Assembly (NCBI RefSeq): GCF_000204645.1
Contig: NC_015422.1
Span: forward strand, 4,727,001 to 4,791,000
Reading direction: 5' to 3'
Source of the DNA: Alicycliphilus denitrificans K601
Lineage (GTDB): Bacteria > Pseudomonadota > Gammaproteobacteria > Burkholderiales > Burkholderiaceae_C
Length of the DNA: 64,000 bases
Position numbers and translations under genes: made by a program. This document shows, one piece after another, positions 55,028 through 64,000 of this stretch. How positions within the stretch are numbered: the first letter of the stretch is position 1; every line of letters begins with the position of its first letter. The notes under the pieces were generated by a model. The model had not been told where the DNA came from. It searched no databases and saw only the letters and a program-made list of their open reading frames with translations.

Positions 55028-56476
55028 ATGACCGTGCAGCAGCTCAAGCCCGCAGAGATCCGCCACGAGGCCCTGCGCATCGCAGGCGAGAAGGTCTACC
55101 GCGACGAGGTGATCGAGGTCACCTACCCCTACACGGGCGAGGTCGTCGCCACCGTGCCCAAGGCCACGCTGGAGGACGTGCGCCGCGCGTACAGGATCGC
55201 GCGCGACTACAAGCCCACGCTGACGCGCTACGAGCGCTACCGGATCCTGATGCGCGCCGGCGAGATCATCGCCTCGCGCCTGGACGAGATCTCGCGCCTG
55301 ATCACGCTCGAATCGGGCCTGTCGCGCAAGGACACGCTCTACGAGGTGGGGCGCGCGTCCGACGTGCTGCTGTTCGCCGCCAACCAGGCGCTGGTGGACG
55401 ACGGCCAGGTGTTCTCGTGCGACCTCACGCACCATGGCAAGAGCCGCAAGGTCTACACGACCAAGGAGCCGCTGCTGGGCGTGATCACCGCCATCACGCC
55501 GTTCAACCACCCGCTCAACCAGGTGATCCACAAGGTGGCGCCGGCCGTGGCGACCAACAACCGCATGGTGCTCAAGCCCAGCGAGAAGACGCCGCTGTCG
55601 GCCTACGTGCTGGCCGACATCCTGTACGAGGCCGGCCTGCCGCCCGAGATGCTGTCCATCGTCACCGGCGACCCGCGCGAGATCGCCGACGAGATGCTCA
55701 CCCACCCCGACGTCGACCTGGTCACCTTCACCGGCGGCGTGGCCATCGGCAAGTACATCGCGGGCAAGTCCGTCTACAAGCGCCAGATCCTGGAGCTGGG
55801 CGGCAACGACCCCATCATCGTGATGGAGGACGCCGACGTGGAGGAAGCCGCCACGCTGGCCGCCAGCGGCTCGTACAAGAACTCGGGCCAGCGCTGCACG
55901 GCCGTCAAGCGCATGCTGGTGCACGAGAAGGTGGCCGACCAGTTCGTCGAGCTGCTCGTCGCCAAGACCCAGGCCCTCAAGTACGGCGACCCCATGGACC
56001 CGCACACCGACATGGGCACGGTGATCGACGAGCCCGCCGCCAGGCACTTCGAGCAGGTGGTGGACGAGGCCATCGCCGGCGGCGCCAGGCTGCTCGCTGG
56101 CCACGTGCGCCGCGGCGCGCTGTACGCGCCCACGGTGCTCGACCAGGTCAGGCCCGAGATGACCGTGGTGAAGCACGAGACCTTCGGCCCCGTCTCGCCC
56201 GTGATCCGCTTCAAGGACATCGACGAGGCCATCCGCATCTCCAACGGCACGGCCTACGGCCTGTCGTCCTCGGTGTGCACCAACCGGCTGGACTACATCA
56301 CGCGCTTCGTGCGCGAGCTCAACGTGGGCAGCGTCAACGTGCGCGAGGTGCCGGGCTACCGCCTGGAGCTCACGCCCTTCGGCGGCATCAAGGACTCGGG
56401 CCTGGGCTACAAGGAAGGCGTGCAGGAGGCGATGAAGAGCTTCTGCAACACCAAGACCTACTCCCTGCCCTGGTGA
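55028..56476 (+). CDS. phnY: Phosphonoacetaldehyde dehydrogenase
   Basis: 482 residues. NAD-dependent aldehyde dehydrogenase: TPFNHPLNQVIHK, LVTFTGGVAIGKYI, general base Glu256 in LELGGNDP and nucleophile Cys290 in NSGQRCTAVKR. It oxidises phosphonoacetaldehyde to phosphonoacetate. An AAGGAGACAAGCCCC precedes the ATG. It follows phnA by 34 bp and precedes the phnZ-like gene by 5 bp. Specificity is assigned mainly from the neighbours. Confidence 0.94.
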   Translation: MTVQQLKPAEIRHEALRIAGEKVYRDEVIEVTYPYTGEVVATVPKATLEDVRRAYRIARDYKPTLTRYERYRILMRAGEIIASRLDEISRLITLESGLSRKDTLYEVGRASDVLLFAANQALVDDGQVFSCDLTHHGKSRKVYTTKEPLLGVITAITPFNHPLNQVIHKVAPAVATNNRMVLKPSEKTPLSAYVLADILYEAGLPPEMLSIVTGDPREIADEMLTHPDVDLVTFTGGVAIGKYIAGKSVYKRQILELGGNDPIIVMEDADVEEAATLAASGSYKNSGQRCTAVKRMLVHEKVADQFVELLVAKTQALKYGDPMDPHTDMGTVIDEPAARHFEQVVDEAIAGGARLLAGHVRRGALYAPTVLDQVRPEMTVVKHETFGPVSPVIRFKDIDEAIRISNGTAYGLSSSVCTNRLDYITRFVRELNVGSVNVREVPGYRLELTPFGGIKDSGLGYKEGVQEAMKSFCNTKTYSLPW

Positions 56477-56481
56477 GCGCG

Positions 56482-57021
56482 ATGAGCCTGAGCCTCGCCG
56501 ACATCGCGCACCTGTTCGAGACCCGCGGCCACGCGCAGTACGACGGCGAGCCGGTCACCCAGCTCGAACACGCGCTGCAGTCCGCCCACCTGGCCGAGCA
56601 GGCCGGGGCGGGCAGCGCGCTCATCGCCGCCGCCCTGCTGCACGACCTGGGCCACCTGCTGCACGACCTGCCGGGATCGCCCACGCTCGCCGGCGTGGAC
56701 GACGTGCACCAGTACCGCTGCCTGCCCTTTCTGCGCGGCCTGTTCGGCGAGGCCACGCTGGCGCCGATCCGCCTGCACGTGGACGCCAAGCGCTACCTGT
56801 GCACGCGCGAGCCGGGCTACCTGCAAGGCCTGTCGCCCGATTCGGCGCGCAGCCTGCAGCTCCAGGGCGGGCCGTTCGACGAGGCCCAGGCGCGCGCCTT
56901 CGAGGCCCTGCCCTACGCCCGGGACGCGCTGCGCCTGCGCCGCTGGGACGACGCGGCCAAGCAGGAGGGCGCGGCCACGCCCGGCCTGGCGCATTTCCTG
57001 CGCCACTGCACGAGCGCCTGA
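56482..57021 (+). CDS. phnZ: PhnZ-like HD-domain mixed-valent diiron oxygenase
   Basis: 179 residues. HD-domain metal ligands are all recognisable: His30, His54/Asp55 (LLHDLGH), His76, His99 and Asp156. So are the substrate-gating Tyr20 and Glu23 (YDGEPVTQLEHALQ) and Lys103 in LHVDAKRYL, in the same spacing as remembered for PhnZ. PhnZ oxidatively cleaves 2-amino-1-hydroxyethylphosphonate to glycine and phosphate. The alpha-ketoglutarate oxygenase that usually makes this substrate is not in the island. It starts 5 bp after phnY. Confidence 0.87.
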   Translation: MSLSLADIAHLFETRGHAQYDGEPVTQLEHALQSAHLAEQAGAGSALIAAALLHDLGHLLHDLPGSPTLAGVDDVHQYRCLPFLRGLFGEATLAPIRLHVDAKRYLCTREPGYLQGLSPDSARSLQLQGGPFDEAQARAFEALPYARDALRLRRWDDAAKQEGAATPGLAHFLRHCTSA

Positions 57022-57046
57022 TGCGCCACCCCGGCACAAAAAAATG

Positions 57047-57103
57047 AAGAAAAAGGCCTCTGGCGCTTACCCATCAATCGTCACCAGCTATCAAAACGAT
57101 TGC
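57047..57103 (+). repeat. Dispersed GCGCTT/CAAGCGC repeat, copy 7
   Basis: AAAAAGGCCTCTGGCGCTTACC, then CATCAATCGTCACCAGCTATC and AAAACGATTGC. The right palindrome arm is mutated (ATCGTC). It lies in the 99 bp between phnZ and the FAD oxidase gene and ends just before the latter's ribosome-binding site. Confidence 0.65.
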
Positions 57104-57120
57104 AACAGGAGTACCCGGAC

Positions 57121-58509
57121 ATGCGACCCTTCTGGCTTGAGCAGGCCCTGATGGGCGATGGCGACCTGGCCCCGGCGCTGCAGGGCGCGCAGCGGGCCGA
57201 CGTCTGCATCGTCGGCGGCGGCTTCACCGGCCTGTGGACGGCGATACAGGCCAAGCAGCGCAACCCGCAGCTCGACATCGTCATCCTGGAGCGCGACCTG
57301 TGCGGCGCGGGCGCCAGCGGACGCAACGGCGGCTGCCTGCTCACCTGGTCGGCCAAGTTCCTCACGCTCAGGCGCCTGTTCGGCGAGGCCGAGGCGCTGC
57401 GCCTGGTGCGCGCCAGCGAGGCCGCCGTCGACGCCATCGGCGACTTCGTGCGCGAGCACGGCATAGACGCCGAGTTCCGGCGCGACGGCACGCTCTACAC
57501 CGCCACCGCGGCGGCGCAGGTCGGCACCATGGAGCCCGTGGTGCAGGCGCTGCAGGCCCACGGCATCGACTCCTACCACGCGCTCGCGCCCGCCGAGGTG
57601 GCGCGGCGCTCCGGCTCGGCGCGCAACATCGCGGGCTGGTACTCGCCCATCGCCGCCACCGTGCAGCCCGGCAAACTGGTGCGCGGCCTGCGCCGCGTGG
57701 CGCTGGCCATGGGCATACGCATCCACGAACGCAGCTCCATGCTGCGCTGCGAGGCCGGACCGCCCGCCGTCGTGCACACCCCCAGCGGCAGCGTGACGGC
57801 CGGCAGGCTGGTGCTGGCCCTGAACGCCTGGATGGCCGAGGCCCTGCCGCAGTTCGAGCGCAGCATCGCCATCGTCTCCAGCGACATGGTCATCACCGAG
57901 CGCTGCCCCGCGCTGCTGCAGGCCGCCGGGCTGGCCGACGGCGTCTCGGTGCTCGACTCGCGCACCTTCGTCTACTACTACCGCAGCACCGAGGACGGGC
58001 GGCTGATGCTGGGCAAGGGCGGCAACACCTTCGCGCGCGGCGGGCGCATCGCGCCGGTGTTCGACCAGCCCTCGCCCTACGAGGCGCAGCTCACGCGGGC
58101 GCTGCGCGACTTCTTCCCCTCGCTCGGCGGCGTGCCCGTCACGGCGAGCTGGAACGGCCCGTCGGACCGCTCGGTCAGCGGCTTCCCCTTCTTCGGCCGC
58201 CTGAACGGCGCGGGCCATGTCTTCTACGGCTTCGGCTACTCGGGCAACGGCGTGGGGCCGACCTACATGGGCGGGCAGATCCTGTCGTCGCTGGTCCTCG
58301 GCGAAGACAACGCCTGGACGCGCAGCCCGCTCACGCGCGGGCCGCTGGGCCTGTTCCCGCCCGAGCCGGTGCGCTACCTGGGCTCCATCGTGGTGCGCAA
58401 CGCCATCCGCCGCAAGGAAGCGGCCGAGGACCTGGGGCGCGCGCCCTGGTGGGTGGACAAGCAGCTCAGCCGGTTTGCCAATGCGGCGGGGAAAGCGGAC
58501 AAGGGGTGA
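57121..58509 (+). CDS. FAD-dependent oxidoreductase of the phosphonate cluster (DAO family)
   Basis: 462 residues. FAD-binding VCIVGGGFTGLWTAIQAKQ (residues 28-46) and DAO-type second motif GASGRNGGCLLTW; a C-terminal GYSGNGVGPTYMGG closes the dinucleotide fold. Such oxidases recur in AEP clusters; some are shown to oxidise N-methyl-AEP, and a few AEP itself, to phosphonoacetaldehyde. Here phnW is present too, so N-methyl-AEP is the more likely substrate. A TTG start upstream (57100) is open, but ATG 57121 has a good AGGAG. Last gene of the rightward operon, after a repeat copy. Confidence 0.85.
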   Translation: MRPFWLEQALMGDGDLAPALQGAQRADVCIVGGGFTGLWTAIQAKQRNPQLDIVILERDLCGAGASGRNGGCLLTWSAKFLTLRRLFGEAEALRLVRASEAAVDAIGDFVREHGIDAEFRRDGTLYTATAAAQVGTMEPVVQALQAHGIDSYHALAPAEVARRSGSARNIAGWYSPIAATVQPGKLVRGLRRVALAMGIRIHERSSMLRCEAGPPAVVHTPSGSVTAGRLVLALNAWMAEALPQFERSIAIVSSDMVITERCPALLQAAGLADGVSVLDSRTFVYYYRSTEDGRLMLGKGGNTFARGGRIAPVFDQPSPYEAQLTRALRDFFPSLGGVPVTASWNGPSDRSVSGFPFFGRLNGAGHVFYGFGYSGNGVGPTYMGGQILSSLVLGEDNAWTRSPLTRGPLGLFPPEPVRYLGSIVVRNAIRRKEAAEDLGRAPWWVDKQLSRFANAAGKADKG

Positions 58510-58532
58510 GTTGAGATACCTTTTGCCTTCCT

Positions 58533-58561
58533 TCTTGCTCCTGCAGCTATCTTTCTTGAAT
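58533..58561 (+). repeat. Dispersed repeat, truncated copy 8
   Basis: Only the right part is left: TCTTGCTCCTGCAGCTATC, then TTTCTTGAATC. It lies in the convergent gap between the FAD oxidase and alr. Confidence 0.35.
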
Positions 58562-58647
58562 CTTCGTCGTTGGTTTAGATGTCGCTGGCCGGGACTCGCC
58601 CCGGCCAGCAGCATCCAACCACCCCGCACCACCGAAAAAGCCAAACC

Positions 58648-59724
58648 CTACGAGCGGAGGTAAACCCGCCGCACCCGCTTGACATTGCACAGCAGCTCAT
58701 AGGCAATGGTCCCGGCAGCAGCAGCCACCTGGTTCACGCTCACCTGGCTTCCCCACAGCTCGACCTGCGCCCCCGGCCCTGCCCCGGGCAGGTCGGTCAG
58801 ATCGACAGTGAGCATGTCCATGGCCACGCGCCCGATGATGCGGGTCAGGCGGCCATCGACCGCCACCGGCGTGCCCGAGGGCACGACGCGCGGGTAGCCG
58901 TCGGCATAGCCCATGGCCACCAGCCCCACGCGCGTGGGCCGGTCGGCGACGAAGCTGCCGCCGTAGCCCAGGGCCTCGCCCGGCGCGAGCCAGCGCTCCA
59001 CGAACACCTCGCTGGCGAGGCGCATCACGGGCTGCAGCACGTCGGAGGGCATGCCGCGCGGGTCGGCACCGTAGAGCATGATGCCGGGCCTCGCCCAGTC
59101 CTGGTGCGCACCCTTCCAGCCCAGGACGCCGGCCGAGTTGGCGATGCTGCGCGGCCCGGGCAGGCCCTGCGTGGCATCGGCGAACACGGCCAGCTGGCGC
59201 CCGGTCATCGGGTTGCCGGGCTCGTCGGCCGAGGCCAGGTGCGTCATCAGCGTGATGCCGGCCACCTTGTCGCAGGCGGCCAGCCGCTGCCACAGGGCCC
59301 GGGCCTGCCCGGGCGCCACGCCGGCGCGGTGCATGCCCGTGTCGATCTTGAGCCAGGCATGGACGCCGGCGCCACCACCACGGTCTTGCAGCGATTCGAG
59401 CATGCGCAACTGCTCCTCCTGGTGCACCACCAGCCACAGCCCGTGCCGCTGCGCCAGCGCCACGTCGTCCATGCCGAAGGCACCTTCGAGTACCAGGATG
59501 GGCTCGGTCAGCCCGGCCTCGCGCAGCTCCATGGCCTCTTGCGCGAAGGCCACGGCGAAGGCGTCGGCCTGGCCGGCCAGGGCCCTGGCGCATTCCACGG
59601 CCCCGTGGCCATAGGCGTTGGCCTTGAGCGTGGCCGCCACCTTGCCGCCGTGCACGGCCTTGGCGTGGGCGTAGTTGGCGCGCAGCGCGGCCAGGTCGAA
59701 ATCCGCCCGGGCCGGGCGGCTCAT
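58648..59724 (-). CDS. alr: Alanine racemase
   Basis: 358 residues. PLP-binding lysine in [12 protein letters not shown] (Lys34), catalytic tyrosine in LGYGGSF, plus [12 protein letters not shown] and [11 protein letters not shown]. It interconverts L- and D-alanine. Coupled to dadA by a 4 bp overlap, so it is the catabolic racemase of the DadX type: L-alanine to D-alanine, then DadA to pyruvate. Divergent lrp controls the pair. It lies next to the phosphonate genes, where PhnW produces alanine. Confidence 0.96.
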   Translation of the reverse strand: MSRPARADFDLAALRANYAHAKAVHGGKVAATLKANAYGHGAVECARALAGQADAFAVAFAQEAMELREAGLTEPILVLEGAFGMDDVALAQRHGLWLVVHQEEQLRMLESLQDRGGGAGVHAWLKIDTGMHRAGVAPGQARALWQRLAACDKVAGITLMTHLASADEPGNPMTGRQLAVFADATQGLPGPRSIANSAGVLGWKGAHQDWARPGIMLYGADPRGMPSDVLQPVMRLASEVFVERWLAPGEALGYGGSFVADRPTRVGLVAMGYADGYPRVVPSGTPVAVDGRLTRIIGRVAMDMLTVDLTDLPGAGPGAQVELWGSQVSVNQVAAAAGTIAYELLCNVKRVRRVYLRS

Positions 59725-61031
59725 GCCGCCTTGCCGGCCGCGGGCCGGGCATGCAGGGCCGGGGCGCTGCCCAGGTAGCGGTCCACGGACAGGCCCTGCG
59801 TGGAGATCTCGGTCTTGCGGCCGGTGACGATGTCGGCCAGCAGCCGGCCCGAACCGCAGGCCATGGTCCAGCCCAGCGTGCCGTGGCCGGTATTCAGGAA
59901 CAGGTTCCTGTGCGGCGTGCGGCCCACGATGGGCGTGCTGTCGGGCGTCATGGGGCGCAGGCCGGTCCAGAATTCGGCGCGCGCCAGGTCGCCACCGGGG
60001 AACAGCTGGCGTGTGACCATCTCCAGCGTGGCGCGGCGCTGTGGGCGCAGCGTCCTGTCGAACCCGGCCAGCTCGGCCATGCCGCCCACGCGGATGCGCT
60101 GGTCGAAGCGCGTGAGCGCGATCTTGTAGGTCTCGTCGAGCACCGTGGAGACGGGCGCCAGCGCCTCGTCCTGGATCGGTATCGTGAGCGAGTAGCCCTT
60201 GACGGGGTAGACCGGGATGTCCAGCCCGGCGGACAGCAGCAGCTGGCGCGAATAGCTGCCCATGGCCAGCACGTAGCGGTCGGCGCGGGCGACCTCCTTG
60301 TCCGGCGTCGCCAGCTGCACGCCGCCCACGGCACCCTGGCCGTCGAACAGCAGCCAATCCACGCCGGTGCCGAAGCGGAACTTCACGCCCAGCTCCTGCG
60401 CCATGCGGGCCAGGGCATTGGTGAACAGGTAGCAGTCGCCGGTCTCGTCCTGCGGCAGGCGCAGGCCGCCGGCGATCGTGGCGCGGGCCTGCGCCAGCGC
60501 GGGCTCGGCCTGGCAGACGCCCTTGGCATCGAGCAGCTCGTAGGCGATGCCGCATTCCTTGAGCACGCTGATGTCGCGCCCGGCCTGATCGACCTGTTTC
60601 TGCGAGCGGAACAGCTGCAGCGTGCCGGCCTGGCGCCCTTCGTACTGGATGCCGGTGTCGCGGCGCAGCTCCTGCAGGCATTCGCGGCTGTAGTTGGACA
60701 GGCGCAGCATGCGCTCCTTGTTCACCGCGTAGCGCTCGGCCGAGCAGTTGCGCAGCATCTGGGCCATCCAGCGCAGCTGGAACAGGCTGCCGTCGGGGCG
60801 GATGGACAGCGGCGCGTGCTTCTCGAACATCCACTTGAGGGCCTTCGTGGGAATGCCGGGCGCGCCCCAGGGCGTGGAGTAGCCAAACGAGACCTGGCCC
60901 GCGTTGGCGAAGCTGGTGTCGAGCGCCGGGCCGTCCTGGCGGTCGATGACCGTGACGTCGGCGCCCGCACGGGCCAGGTAGTAAGCGGTGGCCACGCCCA
61001 CCACGCCAGAGCCAAGTACGATGACTTTCAC
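59721..61031 (-). CDS. dadA: D-amino acid dehydrogenase, small subunit
   Basis: 436 residues from a GTG start with GGAGAC before it. N-terminal FAD fold [32 protein letters not shown] and [21 protein letters not shown]-terminal [20 protein letters not shown]. It deaminates D-alanine and other D-amino acids and passes electrons to the respiratory chain. The upstream in-frame sequence is not conserved, and GTG gives the normal family start. Operon with alr. Confidence 0.95.
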   Translation of the reverse strand: MKVIVLGSGVVGVATAYYLARAGADVTVIDRQDGPALDTSFANAGQVSFGYSTPWGAPGIPTKALKWMFEKHAPLSIRPDGSLFQLRWMAQMLRNCSAERYAVNKERMLRLSNYSRECLQELRRDTGIQYEGRQAGTLQLFRSQKQVDQAGRDISVLKECGIAYELLDAKGVCQAEPALAQARATIAGGLRLPQDETGDCYLFTNALARMAQELGVKFRFGTGVDWLLFDGQGAVGGVQLATPDKEVARADRYVLAMGSYSRQLLLSAGLDIPVYPVKGYSLTIPIQDEALAPVSTVLDETYKIALTRFDQRIRVGGMAELAGFDRTLRPQRRATLEMVTRQLFPGGDLARAEFWTGLRPMTPDSTPIVGRTPHRNLFLNTGHGTLGWTMACGSGRLLADIVTGRKTEISTQGLSVDRYLGSAPALHARPAAGKAA

Positions 61032-61106
61032 GTTCAGTCTCCAATGTTCGGTTAATGAGCGTGACTTTATGGATTTCCATGCTAATCTTTTGCTGAAATC
61101 AACACA

Positions 61107-61131
61107 CGAAACAGCAATGTTTGCTGTTTCG
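61107..61131. promoter_or_regulatory. Lrp-type operator between dadA and lrp
   Basis: CGAAACAGCAA-tgt-TTGCTGTTTCG, a perfect inverted repeat with 11 bp arms. It lies 76 bp from the dadA start and 27 bp from the lrp start, and is the only long palindrome in the intergenic region. Binding by the adjacent Lrp protein is inferred. Confidence 0.7.
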
Positions 61132-61157
61132 ATCGTCAACTTCCCTCTCCTGCAGCA

Positions 61158-61670
61158 ATGTCTGAGCTCGACTCCATAGACCTGCGCATCCTCGACCTCC
61201 TGCAGCAGGACGGACGCCTGACCATGACCGAACTGGGCGAGCGCGTGGGCCTGTCCACGTCGCCGTGCTCGCAGCGCGTCAAGCGCCTGGAGGCCCAGGG
61301 CGTGATCACGGGCTACCACGCGCGCGTGAGCCCGGCGGCGCTGGGCAAGAACCTGCTGGTCTTCGTGGAAATCACCCTGGCGCAGAAGTCCGAGCAGATC
61401 TTCAAGAAAGTGCGCGACGAGCTGCAGAACATGCCCGAGGTGCTGGAATGCCACCTGATCTCGGGCAGCTTCGACTACCTGGTCAAGGCGCGCCTGGCCG
61501 GCATGTCCGAATACCGGCACCTGCTGGGCTCCATTCTGCAGCAGATGCCCGTGCCGGCGCAGTCCAACAGCTACGTGGTGATGGAAGAGGTCAAGGAGAG
61601 CTTCGTGGTCCCGGTCGATCGCGGCCGGGGGCGTGCGCGGGGCGCGGGCTCCGGTCAGCCGTTGGCGTAG
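61158..61670 (+). CDS. Lrp/AsnC-family regulator of dadA-alr
   Basis: 170 residues. N-terminal HTH ([52 protein letters not shown]) and C-terminal RAM ligand-binding domain ([46 protein letters not shown]). Divergent from dadA, so this is the local activator/repressor that responds to alanine (DadR/BkdR type). Its C-terminal tail is Arg/Gly-rich and runs 16 bp into the convergent MarR gene. Confidence 0.92.
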   Translation: MSELDSIDLRILDLLQQDGRLTMTELGERVGLSTSPCSQRVKRLEAQGVITGYHARVSPAALGKNLLVFVEITLAQKSEQIFKKVRDELQNMPEVLECHLISGSFDYLVKARLAGMSEYRHLLGSILQQMPVPAQSNSYVVMEEVKESFVVPVDRGRGRARGAGSGQPLA

Positions 61671-62134
61671 GCCTCCAGCCCCAGGGCCACGACGGTGGCC
61701 ACCTCGCTGCCCACCTCGGCGCGGAACTCGGCCTCGGCCTGCGCCACCGCGCCGCGAAAGGCCTCCAGCCACGCCAGCCCCGTGGGCGTGAAGCGCACCA
61801 GCCGGGCGCGCGCATCGTGCGGGTCGGCCTCGCGCGTGACCAGGCCCCAGGCCTCGCACTGGTCCACCAGGCTGGCCATGGACTGCTTGGCCATGCCGGC
61901 GCGCTCGGCCAGGTCGGTCAGGCGGTCGCCGTTCAATGAGAGGTGGCGCGTGATGTGGACGTGCGCGGCGCTCACCTGCTCGCGCGCGGCCAGGTTGGAC
62001 AGCGCCAGCGGTACCTGCACGTCGCGCGCCATGAGCTGCAGCACGCGCGCGTCGAAGCGCCGCAGGGCATGGCCCAGCAGGCGGCCCAGGTGCGCCTGGC
62101 GCCAGCGGTCGTCGGAGGATGGTGTCTCGCCCAT
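61655..62134 (-). CDS. MarR-family transcriptional regulator
   Basis: 159 residues. Winged HTH with [59 protein letters not shown]. Overlaps the end of lrp by 16 bp, tail to tail. An imperfect inverted repeat TTGTCAG-N5-CTGACCAA (62141-62160) lies directly before its start and may be its operator. Target unknown; recA is the divergent neighbour but has its own LexA control. Confidence 0.9.
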   Translation of the reverse strand: MGETPSSDDRWRQAHLGRLLGHALRRFDARVLQLMARDVQVPLALSNLAAREQVSAAHVHITRHLSLNGDRLTDLAERAGMAKQSMASLVDQCEAWGLVTREADPHDARARLVRFTPTGLAWLEAFRGAVAQAEAEFRAEVGSEVATVVALGLEAYANG

Positions 62135-62140
62135 GCCCTA

Positions 62141-62160
62141 TTGTCAGCCAAACTGACCAA
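62141..62160. promoter_or_regulatory. Candidate operator of the MarR gene
   Basis: TTGTCAGCCAAACTGACCAA: the arms TTG-TCAG and CTGACCAA are inverted copies with one base missing. It lies 7 bp upstream of the MarR start on the minus strand. Confidence 0.4.
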
Positions 62161-62168
62161 TATATCCT

Positions 62169-62196
62169 TTGCGAACCGCATCAACGCCCATAAACT
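62169..62196 (+). promoter_or_regulatory. recA promoter
   Basis: TTGCGA (62169-62174), 16 bp spacer, TAAACT (62191-62196). The LexA box begins 19 bp further, so repression would act just downstream of the start of transcription. Confidence 0.5.
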
Positions 62197-62214
62197 ACTG
62201 TTCACACATCCAGC

Positions 62215-62230
62215 CTGTTGTTCGAAACAG
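62215..62230. promoter_or_regulatory. LexA (SOS) box of recA
   Basis: CTGTTGTTCGAAACAG matches the CTGT-N8-ACAG consensus fully. It lies 51 bp before the recA start. Confidence 0.9.
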
Positions 62231-62280
62231 TGGGCCAGCAGAACCCGACGATCCACCCTGATTTCCCGCAAGGAGCCCCC

Positions 62281-63390
<1,110 letters not shown>

Positions 63391-63411
63391 ACGGCACCCG
63401 GCGTTTGCGGC

Positions 63412-63466
63412 AGAAATGGCCTCTGACGCCTGTCCATCAAGCGCCAGCAGCTATTTTTCATAGAGC
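63412..63466 (+). repeat. Dispersed GCGCTT/CAAGCGC repeat, copy 9
   Basis: AGAAATGGCCTCTGACGCC, then TGTCCATCAAGCGCCAGCAGCTAT and TTTTCATAGAGC. It fills most of the gap between recA and recX and ends 4 bp before the recX ATG, so it also forms the recX translation start region. Confidence 0.75.
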
Positions 63467-63470
63467 ACTC

Positions 63471-63929
63471 ATGGGATTCGCCAGGCTCTCGCTCAAGGCC
63501 CGCGCGCTGCGCCTGCTGGCGCAGCGCGAGCATTCGCGCAGCGAGCTGCAGGCCAAGCTGGCGCGCCACGTGCAAGAGGGCGAGGATCTCGCCGCGCTGC
63601 TCGACGAGTTGCAGGCCCGGGGCTTCATCGACGCCGCCCGCGTGGCCGAGTCCGTGGTGCACCGCCGCGCCGCGCGCTTGGGCGCCCAGCGCGTGGCGCA
63701 GGAGCTGCGCCGCAAGGGCCTGGACGAAGACCTCGTGCGCGCTACCGCCGCGCAGCTGGCCGGCACCGAGCTGGAACGCGCGCGCGCCGTGTGGCGCCAG
63801 CGCTATGGCGGCGCGCCCGCCGCCGCGACGCCGCAGGAGCGCGCGCGCCAGATCCGCTTCCTGGCCGCGCGCGGCTTTGCCGCCGACGTGGTGCGCCGCG
63901 TGGTGCAAGGCGGCGAGGATGATGAATAA
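63471..63929 (+). CDS. recX: Regulatory protein RecX
   Basis: 152 residues. Three-helix repeats: [29 protein letters not shown], then [53 protein letters not shown] and the shorter C-terminal repeat [20 protein letters not shown]. RecX binds RecA filaments and blocks them. Start at [22 protein letters not shown]; no clear ribosome-binding site is left before it because of the repeat insertion. Probably co-transcribed with recA. Confidence 0.93.
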   Translation: MGFARLSLKARALRLLAQREHSRSELQAKLARHVQEGEDLAALLDELQARGFIDAARVAESVVHRRAARLGAQRVAQELRRKGLDEDLVRATAAQLAGTELERARAVWRQRYGGAPAAATPQERARQIRFLAARGFAADVVRRVVQGGEDDE

Positions 63930-63981
63930 AAACGGCATCCAGCGCTTGCCAGACAAGCGCAAGCAGCTCCACTTTCAATAG
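63925..63981 (+). repeat. Dispersed GCGCTT/CAAGCGC repeat, copy 10
   Basis: ATAAAAACGGCATCCAGCGCTTGCC, then AGACAAGCGCAAGCAGCTCC and ACTTTCAATAGC. It begins within the recX stop codon and is the best-preserved palindrome (GCGCTTGCC-aga-CAAGCGC). Confidence 0.75.
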
Positions 63982-64000
63982 CAATTACTCGAACAGGCGC

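Overview
This 64 kb window is chromosomal DNA of a high-GC betaproteobacterium, most likely a member of the Comamonadaceae (Acidovorax/Alicycliphilus/Delftia/Comamonas-like). Reasons: strong GC bias at third codon positions, five Bug/TctC-type periplasmic binding proteins, many small LysR/IclR/MarR/GntR-controlled catabolic operons, and a dispersed GCGCTT/CAAGCGC intergenic repeat that I associate with this family. I saw no rRNA, tRNA, CRISPR array, phage or complete insertion sequence. Assignment to genus is not possible by eye.

Layout. 1-5.4 kb: end of a Bug/LysR pair, murU (peptidoglycan recycling), then tkt-gap (central carbon metabolism) closed by an intrinsic terminator. 5.4-12 kb: a ribosome hibernation factor, a class-I amidotransferase-like hydrolase, and a LysR-controlled operon (amidohydrolase, SDR, Bug protein, carboxymuconolactone-decarboxylase-like protein, EthD-like protein) that looks like aromatic or lactone catabolism. 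12-16 kb: TonB receptor plus PepSY membrane protein, with a Fur-like box, and an SlyD-like FKBP. 16-20 kb: Bug protein plus split AtuA-like pair, divergent from a LysR regulator. 20-23 kb: small housekeeping and hypothetical genes and a MITE-like element. 23-31 kb: IclR-controlled operon (thiolase-like protein with its DUF35 partner, Bug protein, ADP-forming acyl-CoA synthetase) facing a VOC-SDR-GST operon. 31-36 kb: DNA topoisomerase III with a SWIB tail, a SET-domain protein, birA, and a SPOR-like protein. 36-42 kb: MarR-controlled five-gene CoA-thioester operon (AMP-forming ligase, LivK-like receptor, two hotdog dehydratases, MDR oxidoreductase).

42-43.3 kb: a RES/Xre-DUF2384 toxin-antitoxin pair split by a 266 bp non-coding element with 31 bp terminal inverted repeats and a TA target duplication. 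43.3-47.6 kb: a two-component system of the TctD/TctE type, followed on the same strand by a Bug protein and an opine-dehydrogenase-like enzyme. 47.7-58.5 kb: a large aminophosphonate catabolic island. Leftward it reads phnS-phnT-permease-phnW; rightward gntR-phnA-phnY-phnZ-FAD oxidase. Together these can import 2-aminoethylphosphonate (AEP) and related compounds. PhnW or the FAD oxidase would make phosphonoacetaldehyde, PhnY would oxidise it to phosphonoacetate, and PhnA would release phosphate; PhnZ would cleave hydroxylated AEP. 58.6-62.1 kb: alr-dadA with divergent lrp around a perfect 11 bp-arm palindrome, and a MarR gene. 62.2-64 kb: recA with a perfect LexA box, and recX.

The most notable non-coding signals are three. 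First, the MITE that has separated toxin from antitoxin. Second, a hairpin module with conserved flanks and a stem that changes sequence but keeps pairing, shared by that MITE and a second one at 20.4 kb. Third, about ten copies of a small palindromic repeat hugging stop codons, with a possible in-frame copy inside murU.
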